In this document: one piece after another, positions 7,036 to 10,673 of the stretch
Layout: the number at the start of each line of letters is the position of its first letter
Position numbering within the stretch: position 1 is the stretch's first letter
Assembly (NCBI GenBank): GCA_029861825.1
Contig: JAOTYN010000106.1
Location: forward strand, 1 to 10,673
Length of the DNA stretch: 10,673 nucleotides
Source: Cyclobacteriaceae bacterium
Lineage (GTDB): Bacteria > Bacteroidota > Bacteroidia > Cytophagales > Cyclobacteriaceae
Direction: 5' to 3'
Translations under genes and position numbers: made by a program
The notes under the pieces: generated by a model
Seen by the model: only the letters and a program-made list of their open reading frames with translations
Database searches by the model: none
Told to the model about the DNA's origin: nothing

Positions 7036-8286
7036 TTAGTTTTCTTGTCTAATGGCTTCAATTGGACTTATGGAGGCGGCTTTTTGTGCGGGTAATATGC
7101 CAGCGATCATTCCGCCTATTACCAATAGAACAAGCGATCCCAGGGCTATTCCCGGACTTACTGCCGGGTTTAAAATTATGGAATCATCTGGAATTAAGTT
7201 CGAAAGCAAATCTAACAGCAACAATCCGATAATCAAGGCAATGTATCCGCCCACTATGCTTAAGAATACGGATTCTTGTAAAATTAAGGATACAATGGAT
7301 AGGGGAGTTGCTCCCAGGGATTTTCGTATTCCAATCTCCTTGGTGCGTTCTTTGACGATGATAAGCATGATGTTACTAACTCCTATAATACCTGCGAATA
7401 AAGTGCTTAGCCCGACAAACCAGGTAAAAAGTTTAAGTCCCGTAAATAATCCTGAAATTTCTTCAAATTCTTCCTGTAAGTTAAAGTAACCGATCGCGTC
7501 CTCGTCTAGTGGGTTAATACGGTTCTTTTCTTTCAAGAGGGTTAGCATTTTTGCCTGCACTTCCGACACGTTGAAATGTTCGTAAGCTGCAAAAGCATAC
7601 CAGCCCACACGTTCACCATATCCAAATGCTCTCTGAAATGTGCTAAAAGGTACGTGGATATTGTTGAGATCTTCTTCACCACCATCATTACGAACAGGTT
7701 CCACCAAACCTACAACCTGAAAGTTAACTTTCTTAATGGTGATATATTCCCCAATGGGATCTTCATCTTCATCAAAAAGAAGGTCCACCACATTTTTTCC
7801 TATAACCGCCACTTTGCGGTAACCGTTAATATCATTTTGGTTTATGAACCGTCCTTTTTTTAAGTTTTGCACATTGATCTTATTGAATTCAGGGTAATCT
7901 CCGACGATGGTAAAAGCTCCGGTCTTATCCCCGCGTACGGCATTATTGCCACCACGCCATCCACCCAGCCGATTTCGAGGGGCCAGATACCTAATCTCTC
8001 TTACCCTACTCAACAGTAATTCTGTGTCTGAATTATCAAAATCAATACTACGGCCGGGCTGAAATCCTGCATATGATATGGTAGTTCTTTGTCCCCAAAC
8101 AAATCCTGAATTGGTGGCCCAATTACCAAATCCCTTGGTTACGCCTTTTTGGAAGCCGTTTCCTAACCCGATAAGAATGATAATCATAAAGATTCCCCAT
8201 CCAATACCTATAATGGTGAGAAAGGTACGCAGTTTATTCTTGCGTATGGTTCCAAAGATTTCCTGCCATTTGTCATAATCGAACAT
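7036..8286 (-). CDS. MacB/FtsX-type ABC permease, second copy
   Basis: A 416-residue inner-membrane permease of the MacB/FtsX family without a fused ATPase. TM1 is at about 21-43, preceded by the cytoplasmic MFDYDKWQEIFGTI segment. A large periplasmic MacB core domain follows (about 45-280; PIGEYITI at 177-184 is a family-typical strand). Three C-terminal TMs lie at about 285-310, 331-358 and 378-400. The cytoplasmic loop ERTKEIGIRKSLGAT (313-327) after TM2 is the family hallmark that contacts the ATPase, and the C-terminus PAQKAASISPIEAIR is typical too. It starts one base after the stop of the paralogous permease, indicating tight translational coupling. It probably forms a heterodimer with that paralogue, energised by the ATPase at 9569-10267. 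MacB-type systems act by mechanotransmission from the periplasm; this is family knowledge, and the substrate is unknown. Confidence 0.92.
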   Translation of the reverse strand: MFDYDKWQEIFGTIRKNKLRTFLTIIGIGWGIFMIIILIGLGNGFQKGVTKGFGNWATNSGFVWGQRTTISYAGFQPGRSIDFDNSDTELLLSRVREIRYLAPRNRLGGWRGGNNAVRGDKTGAFTIVGDYPEFNKINVQNLKKGRFINQNDINGYRKVAVIGKNVVDLLFDEDEDPIGEYITIKKVNFQVVGLVEPVRNDGGEEDLNNIHVPFSTFQRAFGYGERVGWYAFAAYEHFNVSEVQAKMLTLLKEKNRINPLDEDAIGYFNLQEEFEEISGLFTGLKLFTWFVGLSTLFAGIIGVSNIMLIIVKERTKEIGIRKSLGATPLSIVSLILQESVFLSIVGGYIALIIGLLLLDLLSNLIPDDSIILNPAVSPGIALGSLVLLVIGGMIAGILPAQKAASISPIEAIRQEN

Positions 8287-8287
8287 A

Positions 8288-9538
8288 TTACTCGTCTTTT
8301 AATGCCTCGACTGGTTTGATACGGGATGCTTTACGAGCCGGGAAGTATCCGGCCAGGGTTCCCGCAAATACTAATATAAATGTAGCTACCACGGCATTGG
8401 TGAAATTTACACTGAGATCAATGAAGAAATCCATGGGGAATCCAAATGACAGCATTAAGTTACTTAGCAGCCCGGACTCAATAAACATCATACCACAGAT
8501 CATACCGATATAACCACTTACAATGGTGATCAGTAAGGCTTCCATTAAAAACAACCCGATCACCGAATGGGGAGTAGCGCCGATAGCTTTTCGTACCCCA
8601 ATTTCCCGGGTCCTTTCTTTAACCACGATCAACATAATATTGCTTACGCCTACTACTCCAGCGATCAAGGTAAAAATTCCCACGGCTGCCAGCACCAATC
8701 GAATACCGTCAAAGATGCCCATCCATCGGATGTATTCTTCCCAGATGTTAAATATCCTTACCGCTCTTTTATCCTCCACTGAAAACACGTGTTTGGCTGC
8801 TAGCATGGCGTGGACTTTATCTTGAATTTCCAAACTTTGTTCTAAGGTAGCGTCTCCCATGGTTAGCATTAATCGATGAATTCTATTACCCCCGCCATAA
8901 GCAAGTTGTGCCGTGGATATGGGAATGTATATGATTTTGGTCTCATCTTCCTGTCCTAGATCATCGTAAATGCCTACCACTTTATACTTGATACCATTTA
9001 TAGTAATGTATTCGCCGATAGGATGCTTATTGCCAAAGAGGACCTTCACCACTTTTGTCCCTAAAATGGCTACCTTTCTTTTTTCCATTAAGTCCTTATC
9101 ATTGATGTAGCGTCCTTCTATCATAATAGACTTCTCCAGGTGAAGGTGGTCCGGATGGACGGATCTAATACTAAAGGAACTGTAGTTGTCTTGGTACCGC
9201 ACGGTAAACTCACCAGACACATAATAACGTCCAGTCAAATATTCAACTCCCTCAACTTTCTCACGGATCATGTTGTAGTCCTCATTATCAAAGTTGATTT
9301 GTTTACCTGGTTGGATCCCCCGATGGGGCAACGTAGTGGTTCCCGTATTTATGAACAGACTGTTAGCAGCATCATCGTCGAATTGATGGTGTACACCGTT
9401 TTGAAAACCACGGCCAAACCCCATTAATATGATTAGGATAAAGATTCCCCATGCCACATTGAATGCGGTGATGAAACTGCGTAGTCTATTTTTATCGATG
9501 GTGTGAAAGATCTCTTGCCACTTGTCGATATCAAACAT
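8288..9538 (-). CDS. MacB/FtsX-type ABC permease, first copy
   Basis: This is a 416-residue permease of exactly the same length as its downstream neighbour and colinear with it: MFDIDKWQEIFHTI at the N-terminus, TM1 at about 21-43, a periplasmic core (about 45-275, with HPIGEYITI at 172-180), TM2 (about 281-306), the coupling loop ERTREIGVRKAIGAT (308-322), TM3 (about 327-353), TM4 (about 379-400) and the PARKASRIKPVEALK tail. Conservation between the two copies is high in the N-terminal segment, the GEYITI region and the TM2-coupling loop, and low in the rest of the periplasmic domain, as expected for an old duplication that specialised for different sides of a heterodimer or different partners. 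It lies 30 bases downstream of the ATPase gene. Confidence 0.92.
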   Translation of the reverse strand: MFDIDKWQEIFHTIDKNRLRSFITAFNVAWGIFILIILMGFGRGFQNGVHHQFDDDAANSLFINTGTTTLPHRGIQPGKQINFDNEDYNMIREKVEGVEYLTGRYYVSGEFTVRYQDNYSSFSIRSVHPDHLHLEKSIMIEGRYINDKDLMEKRKVAILGTKVVKVLFGNKHPIGEYITINGIKYKVVGIYDDLGQEDETKIIYIPISTAQLAYGGGNRIHRLMLTMGDATLEQSLEIQDKVHAMLAAKHVFSVEDKRAVRIFNIWEEYIRWMGIFDGIRLVLAAVGIFTLIAGVVGVSNIMLIVVKERTREIGVRKAIGATPHSVIGLFLMEALLITIVSGYIGMICGMMFIESGLLSNLMLSFGFPMDFFIDLSVNFTNAVVATFILVFAGTLAGYFPARKASRIKPVEALKDE

Positions 9539-9568
9539 ATAAGTAGTGTTAATCCAGGTTTATTATGG

Positions 9569-10267
9569 TTATGAAGCAAGCTGAAAATTGCGATCTAATA
9601 TAATGCCATCTTTAAGCATAATAATACGATCGGTACCTTCTGCAATATCGTGTTCATGAGTAACGATTATAACAGTTTTTCCCAACTTATTAACCTCCTT
9701 AAAGATTTCCATTACTTCCTTGGAAGTGCTGGAATCCAATGCTCCAGTGGGTTCGTCGGCCAAGATTACCTTAGGATCAGATATTAAGGCTCTGGCAATG
9801 GCTATACGTTGTTTTTGACCACCTGACAATTCGCTGGGCAAGTGTTCGGCCCATTCCTTCAAACCTACGCGATCCAGGTACTCTAAGGCGATACTATTGC
9901 GCTTTTTACGACTGACCTTTTGGTAGTATAAGGGCAACGCTACGTTTTCCATGGCATTCTTGAAGTTGAGCAGGTTAAAGGACTGAAAGACGAAACCCAA
10001 GAACTTGTTTCGATAATGAGCGGCCCTTTTTTCACTGAGGTTTTTAATAAGGGTCCCGGCTAAATGGTAGTCACCCGAATCATAGCCATCCAAAATCCCT
10101 ATTATATTTAGAAGGGTGGACTTTCCGGATCCGGAAGAACCCATGATCGATACTAATTCACCTTTGCCTACTTCCATGTCAATCCCTTTCAACACATGCA
10201 GTGATTGATTTCCCACCGGATAGGACTTCTGAATTTGCTTGAGGTTGATCATACTTGATGGTTCCAT
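9569..10267 (-). CDS. ABC transporter ATPase, MacB/LolD type
   Basis: This 232-residue cytoplasmic nucleotide-binding subunit drives the two adjacent permeases. Motifs, numbered from the ATG at 10267: Walker A GSSGSGKST (43-51), Q-loop Gln95 (FVFQSFNLL), signature LSGGQ (147-151), Walker B VILADEP (167-173) with Glu172, D-loop GALD, and switch His204 (VTHEHD). The sequence after Walker A (LLNIIGILDGYDSGDY) and the FNLL segment are typical of the MacB/LolD/FtsE class. The start may instead be the ATG at 10252, which gives the more usual MINLKQIQKSY; the first five residues add nothing recognisable. It lies 44 bases after the upstream adaptor. All catalytic motifs are intact, so it should be active. 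Confidence 0.95.
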   Translation of the reverse strand: MEPSSMINLKQIQKSYPVGNQSLHVLKGIDMEVGKGELVSIMGSSGSGKSTLLNIIGILDGYDSGDYHLAGTLIKNLSEKRAAHYRNKFLGFVFQSFNLLNFKNAMENVALPLYYQKVSRKKRNSIALEYLDRVGLKEWAEHLPSELSGGQKQRIAIARALISDPKVILADEPTGALDSSTSKEVMEIFKEVNKLGKTVIIVTHEHDIAEGTDRIIMLKDGIILDRNFQLAS

Positions 10268-10311
10268 ATTTACTTATAGTTACGAAAAACGGGGGTAATT
10301 GGCTAAGGGAA

Positions 10312-10673
10312 TTACAATTTCTTAACTTGATCATCTTTGGTTAGTCCCGAGAGGATTTCCACGTTAACTCCGTCGGATAATCCGGTGACTATTAAGGTCT
10401 TTTCAAAATCTTGATCGCTGATCATTTTTTGAACAAAGCTGCTATCATTCTCCACCAACACATTACTTTCTTTAATTGCCAAAACCTGCTCTTTTATTTC
10501 AGTTACAATATCTCCATTAGCACTGTAACCGGCTCTGATAAAATGATCTTCAAGCAATTCAATGCCTGCTCGCACTTCAAACTTTATGGCACCCTCTTCC
10601 TCGATACCTTTTGGTGAAACAAATTCTAACTTGGCATTGAATTCACTTCCTTCTATAGCGCCAATAGTAAGAA
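10312..10673 (-). CDS. Second periplasmic adaptor of the exporter, 5' part outside window
   Basis: The C-terminal 120 or so residues of a HlyD/MacA-type adaptor; the frame stays open to the right edge, so the start lies beyond it. The GTG at 10575 is an internal Val codon, not a start. The visible part runs from the beta-barrel (IGAIEGSEFNAKLEF, SPKGIEEEGAIKFEVRAG, IRAGYSANGDIV) into the membrane-proximal domain and ends in KDDQVKKL. Nearly the same motifs occur in the adaptor at 5953-7026 (GALEGESFDATLEH, SPKGVEEEGAIQFEVRA, LRAGYSANADIV, EDRVKKL), so the two are paralogues in the same operon. As the first visible gene of the operon it would be made together with the ATPase and both permeases. 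The operon promoter, and any further genes such as an outer-membrane channel, would be to the right. Confidence 0.9.
   Translation of the reverse strand, partial: LTIGAIEGSEFNAKLEFVSPKGIEEEGAIKFEVRAGIELLEDHFIRAGYSANGDIVTEIKEQVLAIKESNVLVENDSSFVQKMISDQDFEKTLIVTGLSDGVNVEILSGLTKDDQVKKL

Noticed and set aside
7052..7489. A 145-codon plus-strand frame opposite the second permease.
   Set aside because: It is antisense to conserved transmembrane and coupling-loop codons; composition is that of a shadow frame.
10295..10315. GTAATT/AATTAC inverted repeat between the right-hand adaptor and the ATPase as a terminator.
   Set aside because: The stem is only 6 A/T-rich pairs, overlaps the adaptor stop codon, and no T-run follows on the minus strand; read-through is expected.

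Overview
The window looks like a stretch of chromosome from a member of the Bacteroidota, probably a flavobacterium-like or related marine or environmental lineage. The evidence is a TonB-dependent receptor with an N-terminal carboxypeptidase-regulatory-like domain, a lipoprotein with an Asp-rich surface-export signal, unfused MacB-type ABC genes in a cluster, A/T-rich leaders without clear Shine-Dalgarno sites, and a TAnnTTTG-type promoter box. I cannot name a genus. I see no tRNA, rRNA, CRISPR array, insertion sequence or phage gene.

Layout. Positions 1-3694 (plus strand) hold the 3' part of a lipoprotein gene of unknown function, then rpe (ribulose-phosphate 3-epimerase), whose stop codon overlaps the TTG start of a 790-residue TonB-dependent outer-membrane receptor. 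Convergent to the receptor, and overlapping its stop by 4 bases, is a small ArsC/Spx-family thioredoxin-fold gene (minus, 3691-4038). A divergent intergenic region with a 10-base direct repeat leads to a small secreted acidic protein (4153-4668), which ends in a clear intrinsic terminator. Next comes a surface lipoprotein with a five-bladed beta-propeller glycosidase-like fold (4828-5891). Its reading frame is broken by one missing base inside the fourth repeat.

Positions 5953-10673 are a minus-strand operon for a MacAB-like ABC efflux or export system. In transcription order it holds a periplasmic adaptor (cut by the right edge), an ATPase, two paralogous FtsX/MacB-type permeases and a second, homologous adaptor. 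Gaps are 44, 30, 1 and 9 bases, so the genes are very likely co-transcribed. A hairpin with a T-run on the minus strand (5890-5914) ends this operon. The ATPase would energise a heterodimer of the two permeases, and the adaptors would connect them to an outer-membrane channel not encoded here. The substrate cannot be told from sequence.

The most notable points are the single-base frameshift in the beta-propeller gene, the two-adaptor/two-permease composition of the exporter, the forced TTG start coupling rpe to the receptor, and an ATTTGCATT motif found at two upstream regions. I did not find convincing evidence of a wholly new system.
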